Assembly: GCA_944392335.1 (NCBI GenBank) | Contig: CALXWJ010000070.1 | Location: forward strand, 1-64,000 | DNA: 64,000 nucleotides | Direction: 5' to 3' | Origin: an uncultured Clostridia bacterium | GTDB lineage: Bacteria; Bacillota; Clostridia; UBA1381 | Translations under genes and position numbers: made by a program | The notes under the pieces: generated by a model | The model's input: only the letters and a program-made list of their open reading frames with translations | What the model was told of the DNA's origin: nothing | The model's database searches: none | Part shown: positions 1-9,500 of the stretch, piece after piece | Layout: each line of letters opens with the position of its first letter | Numbering within the stretch: position 1 is the stretch's first letter

Positions 1-13
1 ATTTGTATAACAT
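1..13 (-). CDS. Start of a gene running off the left edge
   Basis: On the minus strand an ATG at 13-11 opens a frame of four codons (Met-Leu-Tyr-Lys) before the window ends. A strong GGAGG ribosome site lies seven bases upstream, at about 21-25, and an AT-rich stretch with a TATAAT-like hexamer near 47-52 lies upstream of that. The product cannot be named. Its leader is short and separate from the aldo/keto reductase gene, which ends at 114 on the same strand. Confidence 0.45.
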
Positions 14-113
14 AGAACATCCTCCGAATATATATGGATGAACATATTATACTGTATTTTTCTGTTTTTTTAAACTGTGCACTTTTATTTGATAATTTTT
101 GTGTACTTTTATT

Positions 114-923
114 TTAACATTTATAATCCAAATCAATATTATCCAAAAATCCGAATGTTTTTTCCAGTCGTTCGATGCTGTTGAAGCTTGATAAAATACA
201 AGTGTATTTATTATTCTGCAATAGGTATTTCAATGCCAATTCATAAGGATTGTATCCGTTTTCCGATGCCAATTTTCTGAATTCTGTCGGTTCAGGTGTG
301 AAAGAACAAAACGCACCCATATTTATTATGCCTATCCCCTTATCGTATGCATAATCTATCTGTTTTCTGCAATGATCATAATAAATATTATTTCTGATAA
401 GCATTGTTTCCAACAGTTCATTGTCATCTAAAATTTTGTAGACATCATCCGGTTCATTGTGAAATGAAAAGCCTAAATGATGGATTAAACCCTCATTCTT
501 TAACCTTAATAATTCATCCATTATTCCGCATTTGATACAAAAATTATAATATCCGTCTGCCTTAAGGCTCCATAACTGATAAAAATCAATATAGTCGGTA
601 TCCAATTCCTTTAGGCTCTTTTCAACCCAAATACGTACCTCATCCTTTGATGTTATATGTTCCCACGGCAGCTTTGTTGCTATCTTTATCCTTTGCCTTA
701 CTTTTTTTAATGCCTTTCCAACCAGCTTTTCGGACATACAATCACAATAATAGGGTGCGGTATCAAAATAATCTATTCCCTTTTCATAGGCTTTGTATAT
801 AAGTTCCGTTGAATGATCTTCGTCTATCATCTCTTTCCCGTTTATTACATATGTGGGAAGCCTCATTGCACCGAATCCTATCCGCGATATACTCTCATTT
901 GTTTTTCCAAGTAAATTTTTCAT
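114..923 (-). CDS. Aldo/keto reductase, short form without ferredoxin domain
   Basis: A 269-residue NAD(P)H-dependent aldo/keto reductase with a TIM-barrel fold. Visible are the GFGAMRLP strand near residues 16-23, FDTAPYY with the catalytic Asp (about 54) and Tyr (58 or 59), and the Lys in TKLPW (84). The fourth tetrad position, usually His in the DYIDFYxLH motif, is Trp here (DYIDFYQLW, about 118), which may change or reduce carbonyl reduction. Many clostridial homologues carry a C-terminal 4Fe-4S ferredoxin domain of about 100 residues; this one ends at residue 269 without it. It follows the secreted beta-helix gene on the same strand after 88 bases, so it may be the last gene of the large operon. 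The substrate is unknown. Confidence 0.85.
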   Translation of the reverse strand: MKNLLGKTNESISRIGFGAMRLPTYVINGKEMIDEDHSTELIYKAYEKGIDYFDTAPYYCDCMSEKLVGKALKKVRQRIKIATKLPWEHITSKDEVRIWVEKSLKELDTDYIDFYQLWSLKADGYYNFCIKCGIMDELLRLKNEGLIHHLGFSFHNEPDDVYKILDDNELLETMLIRNNIYYDHCRKQIDYAYDKGIGIINMGAFCSFTPEPTEFRKLASENGYNPYELALKYLLQNNKYTCILSSFNSIERLEKTFGFLDNIDLDYKC

Positions 924-1011
924 TTTATTTTAGGATATATCCTTTTTGGATATATCAGCCCCTCCTGTTTTCTCTTTAATTATGCAGACCCGTTTTATAT
1001 ATTGCTCGCCG

Positions 1012-4000
1012 TTATCGGGCAAAAGTATGTTTATCAGTAAGATTTACCATATTACTCAACGAATCCCATACATACACTTCAACGGTTCCGCTTGTGCCGG
1101 TATCTGAAAAATTCATGCTTACCGACATGGATTTTTCATCTTGTTTTAATACGTTCACATCCCAATTGCGTAAAGATAACAATTTATCATTATCATCCTT
1201 TAATGCTACAATAAAACTGAATGTCCTGTCGGCCGTATCGGTATTTTGTACAGTTATTGAAAGTTCATCTAGCATTCTGTCATAATTTATATTTTTTACG
1301 ATAATTTCTCCCACCGTTGAAAATCTCGATACATTATTTGAATAATATGTACAGCCAAGCTGTCTTGAATTGTTTACTGCCTTTACTCTCCAATAATATT
1401 CGGATCCGATCTCCAGATTATCGATTGTCACAGTATTATATGATGTTGTTCCTGATTTAACAATATTTGAAAAATCGCTGTCCGATGAAACTTCATACAC
1501 ATAGCTGTCGGCAAAGGGTGATCTGTTCCATTTAAGGCTTGTTGTATTTCCCGCGATGTTTGCATTGTTTTCCGGATATATAAGATCAAATCCCGCTGTA
1601 TTTTCGGGTATGGAATAATTATTTCTTAATCCTATGTTGTTCATATTAAAGTTCTCGTCCAAAACATTTTCCGACAATCCCAATTCGGCTTTCTTGGCTG
1701 ATCTTACTCTGTAATCCCCGTCAGCAGGATTTACGAAAACATCCTCCGATACACTCACATTATTCTCTATCGTACTGTCAGACGTCATTTTTGCCGGAAT
1801 TGATAAAGCCTTGTTCGTACAATTGTATGACACATTATTTGTAATCTGCTCGACTCTTGAATATTTATGTTCATTTATTATTTCATAAAAATTCAGCATG
1901 ATGTTCGGATATAAATTCACATACGCGTCAAGCCAGTCGTTTTGGGTTATGTAGTATGCATTTGACACATTATCCGCGGCTTCGGCAAAGGACTGAAATG
2001 CTGTGGAATTATAAAAATCATCTTTATCACCGGGATTATAGGCTTGCGGAGGCTCAACTGTTCTGTCCTCTCCGTATACCCCGTATGCGGAATTTACAAA
2101 AATATTTGCATCAACAACATTGTCTCTTCCTCCGCCTATTTTGATCCCGGAGGTTTGTGTCATGTTATTCATGACAACTATATTACCGATAAAGCTGTTT
2201 CCGCTGTGATTGTCATCCCAAAATACCGCGCTTGCCTGGTATGAAGTATCAATACCCGCTCCTATATCATGAAAATAATTATTTACAATGCTTGTACCGT
2301 AATTTGCCCAGTTTCTTCCCGCATAAATAGCCCCGGCGTCCGCTGTTTCATTAACCGAATTATATATTTCATTATTTCTGATGATATGTCCGTTCCCGGA
2401 ATATCTTACTGCAGAATTTGGGATATTATGAAAAATATTATTCTCAACAACAGTTCCGACGCCGCCCAGCCTTATTCCCGCCATGCCGTTTGATCCGGAA
2501 TCCCTGTTGATATTTGATATTATACAGTTTGATATCACCACATTGCCCGATGTTTGAGTCCTTCTGTCTCCGCAGTTTACCGACATAGCGCTGAAGCCCG
2601 TATTATAGATCAAACACCCGTCAACATTTATGTTGTTAGAATTTGACAATATAATACCGTCTATTCCGATATCCCTTAAAATACAGTCCTCAATATTGAT
2701 ATTTGATGATTCGGCCAAGACCGCAATTCCGTTTCCTCCAAAATTATTTGTACTTGCATATAACGGTGAATCGGCATTTTTTGCAAATTCGATCCCTTTA
2801 AAATTAATATATTGTCCTCCCGTTACCGAAATAAAATTATCCATTAATGTTGCGATCTCAAAGGTATCATTTTCGGTCAGCTTATGAGGAGGATAATAAT
2901 ACATCTTCATTGTATTGCAGTCTGCATACCATTCTCCCGGAATATCAATCTCTTCAAGAGCATTTACTACAGCGATTCTAAAACCTGCTGCAACGCCGTA
3001 TTGTGTATATGTATCGAGGGTAAGAGATAAATCCTCACTGTTTATACTTTTTACCTTTGCCCATTCCTTATGCCAGTCATTTGACAGATAACCTTCAATA
3101 TACAGATTATCTATACTGTTTTTCAGCCTTTCTGCTCTTTGCTCGTCAAGATTGCTTATTTTAATAACCGCACCGCCCAGCTCTGTCGTTTCAGCGCTGG
3201 CGCTTCCTCCTCCCGTTGATCCCTGAAGTATTCTTTCATATCCTGCATTCGGCCATCTTGCAATATTCTGCGGTTCATCATTTAAATAAACCCCTATAGG
3301 TTTTCCTGTTCCACCCACAGAAATCTGAGCCAGAAAATCCACAACATTTCGTGGAATCCCCTGTTCTTCAAGGTCTATTTCCACAATTTTATCCGCCGCA
3401 TTTTCTGAAAGCCTTTGTTTTATACCGGCATCACTTACGGTTTTAAATTCAGTTACATCTAATTTGGTTGTACCTGCAAATATAACTTTCTCATTATCTG
3501 CTGCTCTGTATGTAATGGGATAATCCTTTGTGCCGCTGTCCGATTCATCAAACACAATGCTTTTATCTATAATATATGTTCCTCCGGAAATAATTACTTC
3601 CACCGGTGCCCGGAGTTCCTTGTTTCTTAAAGAAAGTCTTGCTTTGTCAATTGACGCGTACGGTTTTTCTTTTGTACCGTCACCTGTAGAATCACTGCCT
3701 TTTGTGCTGACATATATTTTTTCCGATGATATTATATACTGTGTATAGCTATCTGTCTGTGACTTAACATATAAGAGATAACTTTTTTCTTCATCAAAGT
3801 TTTTAATATTAAAAACATCGGTAAATTTTCCTGAATAATCCGCTGATTCAATATTTGAATAATTAACTGTCTGTTTAAATAATTCATTACTCAATGCATT
3901 ACTCAAATCATCTACGGTTTTATCGGGATTGAGCAGAAATATATTTATGCTCTCTCCTTTATTCACATTTCCTTCAACTGTTACTGTATTACCTCTGAGT

Positions 4001-4119
4001 TCAACTCTGCTTACAAAATCATCAGCTCCGGCATATGTAACAAAACCCATATTCAATACAATTGTGATAGCCATTACAGCACTTAAAATTTTATAAATAC
4101 AACTATTTTTCACAAACAC
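1012..4119 (-). CDS. Secreted right-handed beta-helix protein with FN3 domain
   Basis: A 1035-residue exported protein. It begins at a GTG with AAAGG about six bases upstream, and has a signal peptide over residues 1-30. Residues about 135-160 (IYVSTKGSDS) are the usual entry strand of parallel beta-helix carbohydrate enzymes. An ARWPNAGY motif and many Asn-rich helix coils follow to about residue 680. A fibronectin type III domain lies at about 835-930 (SLKWNRSP, YYWRVKAVNN), and a C-terminal beta module containing VYVWDSL ends the protein. The layout resembles GH141 or polysaccharide-lyase beta-helix enzymes, but no activity can be assigned from sequence alone. It is a paralogue of the 1448-residue protein at 6520-10866 and starts 13 bases after the heparinase-like gene, so the two are co-transcribed. 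Confidence 0.85.
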   Translation of the reverse strand: MFVKNSCIYKILSAVMAITIVLNMGFVTYAGADDFVSRVELRGNTVTVEGNVNKGESINIFLLNPDKTVDDLSNALSNELFKQTVNYSNIESADYSGKFTDVFNIKNFDEEKSYLLYVKSQTDSYTQYIISSEKIYVSTKGSDSTGDGTKEKPYASIDKARLSLRNKELRAPVEVIISGGTYIIDKSIVFDESDSGTKDYPITYRAADNEKVIFAGTTKLDVTEFKTVSDAGIKQRLSENAADKIVEIDLEEQGIPRNVVDFLAQISVGGTGKPIGVYLNDEPQNIARWPNAGYERILQGSTGGGSASAETTELGGAVIKISNLDEQRAERLKNSIDNLYIEGYLSNDWHKEWAKVKSINSEDLSLTLDTYTQYGVAAGFRIAVVNALEEIDIPGEWYADCNTMKMYYYPPHKLTENDTFEIATLMDNFISVTGGQYINFKGIEFAKNADSPLYASTNNFGGNGIAVLAESSNINIEDCILRDIGIDGIILSNSNNINVDGCLIYNTGFSAMSVNCGDRRTQTSGNVVISNCIISNINRDSGSNGMAGIRLGGVGTVVENNIFHNIPNSAVRYSGNGHIIRNNEIYNSVNETADAGAIYAGRNWANYGTSIVNNYFHDIGAGIDTSYQASAVFWDDNHSGNSFIGNIVVMNNMTQTSGIKIGGGRDNVVDANIFVNSAYGVYGEDRTVEPPQAYNPGDKDDFYNSTAFQSFAEAADNVSNAYYITQNDWLDAYVNLYPNIMLNFYEIINEHKYSRVEQITNNVSYNCTNKALSIPAKMTSDSTIENNVSVSEDVFVNPADGDYRVRSAKKAELGLSENVLDENFNMNNIGLRNNYSIPENTAGFDLIYPENNANIAGNTTSLKWNRSPFADSYVYEVSSDSDFSNIVKSGTTSYNTVTIDNLEIGSEYYWRVKAVNNSRQLGCTYYSNNVSRFSTVGEIIVKNINYDRMLDELSITVQNTDTADRTFSFIVALKDDNDKLLSLRNWDVNVLKQDEKSMSVSMNFSDTGTSGTVEVYVWDSLSNMVNLTDKHTFAR

Positions 4120-4132
4120 ACTCTACCTTTCA

Positions 4133-6262
4133 TCAGCATATAGTAATCTTTGTTACTAATTTTATTTCATTTGATTTATCGCTTGTCAGTATCATTTGAA
4201 AATCAGTTTCTTCATCTGTCTTATACAGCTGTACAACATCTTTTGAAATTGGTTTCCAGTTTACAGGATCTACCTGCACGGTATTTTTATCCGTCATATT
4301 AAGCCTGAAAGATACACTCATGGGTTTTGTAAAAACAAATTCATCTGTTATTACAAATTCGTTTGGTTTTTCCGATTTTACATACCTGATATTTTTCAAA
4401 ACTTTTGTATTGTTCCACATTTCGCTGTTGTTGCTGCACCATTCAAATACACCATTTTCAAAAGTCGCTTTTTCCGTATATGCGCCAAATCCGTCACCAT
4501 GATTTTGTTCCAGTAAAATATCACCGTCAACAGGGATTGCAAGTGAATGACTTTGTGTAAGCTGCAATCTTCCCGCCTCTGCGTCGGTGTATAATGCTGT
4601 CACATCGGGTATTACGGGATTGCCGTTTTTATAAACAATAAACGACCCCTTATCGTAATGACAATGCGTATCGTTTGACGGTCCTGAATTACCGAAAAAA
4701 TGTATTCCGTTTCTTGATACCTGTGTATATCCAACTATGGGTTTATAGATAAACTCTCGTGTCAACTCTGTATCGAGCTTTGGCACATCGACAGAATTGA
4801 TCATGAACATAGAAAAAATCTCATCTGATTTATTATCTTTATGATATATCTTTGCCCATCTGTCATCATCTGTAATTGCATATAAAAGCGCAGAAATTGT
4901 TTTTGTATACACTCCGGGATGAACATCGTTAACCGAAATCATAATTCCGTTTGAATTAACAAGCGATAAACCGAAATCAGAAATTTTATCAAGTCTGTGT
5001 CCCACATATTCTCCTATATCCTTTTTATTATAACGTGCAAGGAAATATACCGAATAAAGATAATTCATTACCGTATACTGCCAATATCCCGCCCCTTCAA
5101 AAGAACTTCCATCGCTTTCAAAGGCATTTTCCAGCATCTCATTCAATAGTATCTCAGACTCTTTAACTCTTCGGTCAAATCTCGGATAATTCTTTGCAAG
5201 CGTTGTAAGAGCCTGAACATATCCGCTCATAAATGCAATTCCCTGATTCATATGATAAATATATTCCATTGTCATAAAATCAGCTTCCATCCTTGGCAAA
5301 GCTTTCATAATAATCATATTATATAAAAAGTTTCTGCCATGCCATGTTAAAAGATTGCCACATAAAGATATTACAGTACTTATATGTCTTGCAATTTCAC
5401 TTTCGGTAAAAGACCTGTGATGCCATGTAACGGTAGGTACTGTTTCCATCGGATCACAGCACCAATATTCACAGCACCCCAATGACAAAGCACATCTGCA
5501 CGCCATTTTTAGCATATCTTTATTTTGCTCAATCTGACCTACCAAAGCAAGTTCCACCAAACCGCTTATATTATTAGGTTCTCTGAAAAAATCTGATACT
5601 GTTCTTTTAATCTGTTTTTCAGGTTCTTTTTTCATTGCTTCCTGTGCCGTTTCCTTTGCTTTTTTATATAACGACGCAAACGGTTCTCTTGAAATATTCT
5701 CGCGAAGCTTTATCAGTTCTTCCTTTGATATAAGATTTTCGTCAAACAGTTCAACAGACGGATTTTCTTCAAAAAAGCCCTCCCATTCCGCAGTAAAATT
5801 ATTTTTGTTTTTAGGTTTATCATTTGTCATTCCAAGATAATGCAAAACCGCATCCGCAAAGACATCATTATTATTTTCAAAAACATATTTAATTGTTTTA
5901 ATTGTTTTTTGAGTTGTAACAATTTCCGAATCTATCTGCTCTATTTTTCCGTTGCAGGGTTTGTCCAGAACAAGTTCATCATTACAATAGATTTTAACGT
6001 TTACACCCTTTGAAATTCTTGAAAATAATCGAAAATGTGTATAATCGGAAATATCAATATTCAGATTTTCAATTTTTGCTTCAGTTTGTCCTCTTGCCTC
6101 AATATGTACAAGCATTGCTTCCCAAGTTTGTTTTGCCGCCCCTTCCGGTATGGTTTTATATTGAGGTACAACAGAATATTTATGGTTTCCCACATAACTT
6201 TCACTGCCATCATAATATGGCTGAATAATACATGAATTTTCATCAATAGGCAAACAATTCAT
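4133..6262 (-). CDS. Heparinase II/III-type protein without signal peptide
   Basis: A 709-residue protein. The C-terminal half matches the heparinase II/III beta-sandwich: THCHYDKGSF at about 505-515 and the following stretch to SHSLAIPVDG. The middle (about 170-460) is an alpha/alpha-toroid-like helical region with WHHRSF and YWQYTV motifs, as in lyase families PL12, PL15, PL17 and PL21. About 140 N-terminal residues form a beta-rich, carbohydrate-binding-like segment. No signal peptide or membrane segment is visible, so it probably acts in the cytoplasm on imported acidic oligosaccharides, although both neighbouring genes are exported. Substrate (uronate-containing oligosaccharide) is inferred from the family only. 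It overlaps nothing and is 13 bases from the next beta-helix gene, so an operon is likely. Confidence 0.82.
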   Translation of the reverse strand: MNCLPIDENSCIIQPYYDGSESYVGNHKYSVVPQYKTIPEGAAKQTWEAMLVHIEARGQTEAKIENLNIDISDYTHFRLFSRISKGVNVKIYCNDELVLDKPCNGKIEQIDSEIVTTQKTIKTIKYVFENNNDVFADAVLHYLGMTNDKPKNKNNFTAEWEGFFEENPSVELFDENLISKEELIKLRENISREPFASLYKKAKETAQEAMKKEPEKQIKRTVSDFFREPNNISGLVELALVGQIEQNKDMLKMACRCALSLGCCEYWCCDPMETVPTVTWHHRSFTESEIARHISTVISLCGNLLTWHGRNFLYNMIIMKALPRMEADFMTMEYIYHMNQGIAFMSGYVQALTTLAKNYPRFDRRVKESEILLNEMLENAFESDGSSFEGAGYWQYTVMNYLYSVYFLARYNKKDIGEYVGHRLDKISDFGLSLVNSNGIMISVNDVHPGVYTKTISALLYAITDDDRWAKIYHKDNKSDEIFSMFMINSVDVPKLDTELTREFIYKPIVGYTQVSRNGIHFFGNSGPSNDTHCHYDKGSFIVYKNGNPVIPDVTALYTDAEAGRLQLTQSHSLAIPVDGDILLEQNHGDGFGAYTEKATFENGVFEWCSNNSEMWNNTKVLKNIRYVKSEKPNEFVITDEFVFTKPMSVSFRLNMTDKNTVQVDPVNWKPISKDVVQLYKTDEETDFQMILTSDKSNEIKLVTKITIC

Positions 6263-6519
6263 TATATTCTCACTTCTTTCTTAATATAAAAATCAGGTAA
6301 CTGCAAAAACAATGCTTATAACCATTAAAATAATTTTTCAACATTTTAAAGTTTAGTTATGTAAAACAATGGTTTTTGCAATTACCCTTACACCAATAAT
6401 TAATTGTTATAACATTTAACAATATAACATAAAAGAAAATTACAATACTTTTTTTAAATTCAGGTTTTCTGCCGCCTTTCAAGGCGGCAGGCCTTCTTAT
6501 ATTCTGTTTTCTTTTTATG
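6263..6519 (-). other. Intergenic gap within the secreted-protein operon
   Basis: A 257-base AT-rich gap with no coding frame of note. It holds the GC-rich hairpin at 6469-6490 just past the 1448-residue gene. A fresh promoter for the heparinase-like gene may lie between 6290 and 6460, but I could not identify well-spaced hexamers there. Confidence 0.5.
6469..6490 (-). terminator. GC-rich hairpin after the 1448-residue beta-helix gene
   Basis: A perfect inverted repeat with arms CTGCCGCCTT and AAGGCGGCAG, just beyond the stop codon of the minus-strand gene at 6520. In the minus direction it is followed by A-rich rather than U-rich sequence, so it is not a textbook intrinsic terminator. It may act as an RNA-stabilising or attenuating hairpin inside the operon. 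Confidence 0.45.
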
Positions 6520-9500
6520 TTAGTTCAGCATATTGCTGTATTCACTCTCGTCTACCAATTCATACTTGATATTACTTACATTTACAGTTCCCTGACCGCT
6601 GCCGGTAAAGGTTACAGCCAGCCTTCCGATATAATCCGCGGCCATAAACGTAAATGTACCCAGTTCAACATATCCTTCCTCACCCTGTGATAAATCTATT
6701 GTTGTTGAATACTCTCCGGCATAACCCGAAAGATCAACCTTAACATTCTTATCACCGTCAGCACTTGGAATATGATAGTATGAAACCTTATACAGCTTTC
6801 CGTTTCCTTCAGAACCTGATTCCATAATCCATTTAGCAGATGACTTACTGTTTGAGGCTGTTCTTACCTTTGTTCCATTATCGCCCTGTAATTGTGAATT
6901 ATCAACCCAAGTACCTGTTTCAACATATCCATCATCTGTTATATCAAGCGTCATTCCTGTTTCTTCACTTGTATTCATTTCGGCAAGAATCTTATCACTT
7001 ATCTGATAAAGTTCATTAGGTACGTCTGTTGCAGCCGCAATTTCAACAGTATTGTTGCTTCCGAATACAGCAAACATTCCGGGTCTGTTCTGAGGATCAT
7101 TTTTATCAAGATAATCAAATATTACTTCACCGTTTAATTTGAATATCATATTGACACCATTCTGAGTGGTTATTGCTCCAAATTGCACATCGTACCATTC
7201 TCCTGCCTTCATCTTACCATTATTCGGAGCTGTTGCATATATTGCACCGTGCTTCTGCAGCTCGAAAATATCTTGCTTTACAAGAATATAATATGCATCC
7301 TGGGAATACATTGGAGTATCTTTATCCAAAGCTCTTAATCCATAAGATACCCATGTACCGTCAAGAGTGCCTATCTTTGTCCTGAAGCACATTACATTAT
7401 AATTGGATAATGTTTCCTCAAGGCTTACCTCTGTACCGTTTACAAAATTGATTGTTGCGGTACCGTTACCCGGGACAATTGTTGTAGCATCATTATTTGC
7501 ATACCACGAGCTTGACGGTGAAATATTCAAGGTCGTATATCCGCTGTTTACAAATGATTCTATATTGTTAATAAAGTTATTCAATGTATATGCAACATAA
7601 TCAATATCTGACTGCAGTCCTTTTTCAAGAGCAGCTAACTGTTCTGCTTCTGAAATCTGTTTCTCTATCTCAGCTATTGTTCCGGTTCTGTATTCTCCTA
7701 CTCCGTTACCCTCAACAATTGTTTCCAATAACGCTTTTGCCTTTTCTATTCTATCATTTAATACTGATTTGTCAAGCGTATCAAATTCTGATGTTGTGAA
7801 GTTCATAATACCGTTTGATGCTTCGACTTCGCAGCGATACTGACGAGAATTATTTCTTGCATATACTTTCCAGTAATATGTCTGTGCGTTTTCCAATCCT
7901 TCTATTTTTACTGATTGATATTCTGTAATATCTTCACTTACAATATTCTCGAAATCAGGATCGGTTGCAATTATATAATGATAATCATCTGCAACAGGAG
8001 ATTTTGACCATGCAATCATTACATCCTTTGTTTCGATATTCTGTGTACCTGTTTCAGGATATGTTGCAATGAAATTCAATCTTGATTTATCAAATTCATA
8101 GTCATTAATAATACCTATTTTGTCAAGATCAAAGTCTTCATCAATAACCTCATCCGAAATACCGTATTTTTCCTTTGCTTCCTTTGTTACTCTGTAATCC
8201 AGATTTTCAGGATCCACAAAGACACTGTAGTCACTTGCAATTGTAACATTATCTCTATATTCTGATGCTTCTATTATAGTATTAGCAATACGGCTGTCAA
8301 GGCAGTCAACGGTTAGATTTCCGACAATTGTATTTTCCAGCTTTAATACATTATTATTGCTTTCAACTCTTGGAAGCAAAGCTGCAATCTGCGGATATTT
8401 TGATGTAAATTCCGGCGAAGTATATGGTACTGTTGATAGTTTCAGAGTTGTTGCAGCATAATTCGGCCAATCTATCTGCTGGCTTGAGCTTCGGTCCTCT
8501 CCGATTATATCGTATTCGGAAGATACCATTGTATTTCCTTTTACAATATTGTCAACACCGCCGCCTATTTTAACAGTTGATGTTTTTGTATAGTTATTTA
8601 CAACAGAAATATTATATGAGAACTCTCCGCCTGACTGATAATCATCCCAGAAAATAGAAGATGCAGGATAATTTCCGTTGTTGTTTTTCTGTCCAATATC
8701 ATGGAAGAAATTATATTTTATTGCAGTACCGTATTCTGCCCAGCTTCTTCCGGCATATATTGCACCGGCATCAGCGGTCTGAGTTACTGCATTATAAAAT
8801 TCATTATACAATATCTGATGACCGTTTCCTGAATATCTGATTACACTATTCTTACAGTTATGTATAATATTATTTGTAATTGTTACATCTACAGACGCTT
8901 CCTGAAGTATTATTCCGCCGCATCCATTTGAACCTGTATCACGGCATACATCTGAAATATCACAATTCTTAATTACAACATTACTTGGGGTAAGAGTTTT
9001 TCTATCCCCACAGTTACCTGCATTTATTCCGTTAAAGCCTATATCATATATAAGACATCCATCTATTGTTACATCTGTTGTATCAATATTAATACCATGC
9101 ATACCTATATGACTGATAATACAGTCCTTAATTAAAATATTTTTTGAACCGGTACCAATATTAATTCCGTTACCGCCCTTATTATTTGATGTTGAAACCG
9201 CCGGATCATCTGCAGTCATTGTAAATTCAATACCTTCAAATGTAATATTTTCTGCACCGGTTATATCAAGCATATTTGTTTTAAGTGTTGCAACCTCCAA
9301 AACATCGTCTTCGGTCAGTTCGTAAGGAGGATAATAATACAATATCATAGCAGTAGGATCTATATACCATTCTCCGGGAATATCAATTTCCTCTAAAAGA
9401 TTTACAGCAGCCCATCTATGATTGTTAGCGATACCGTACTGAGTATAATAACGCATATTGATAGCATTGTTTGATGTATCAATATTATCAACCTTTGCCC

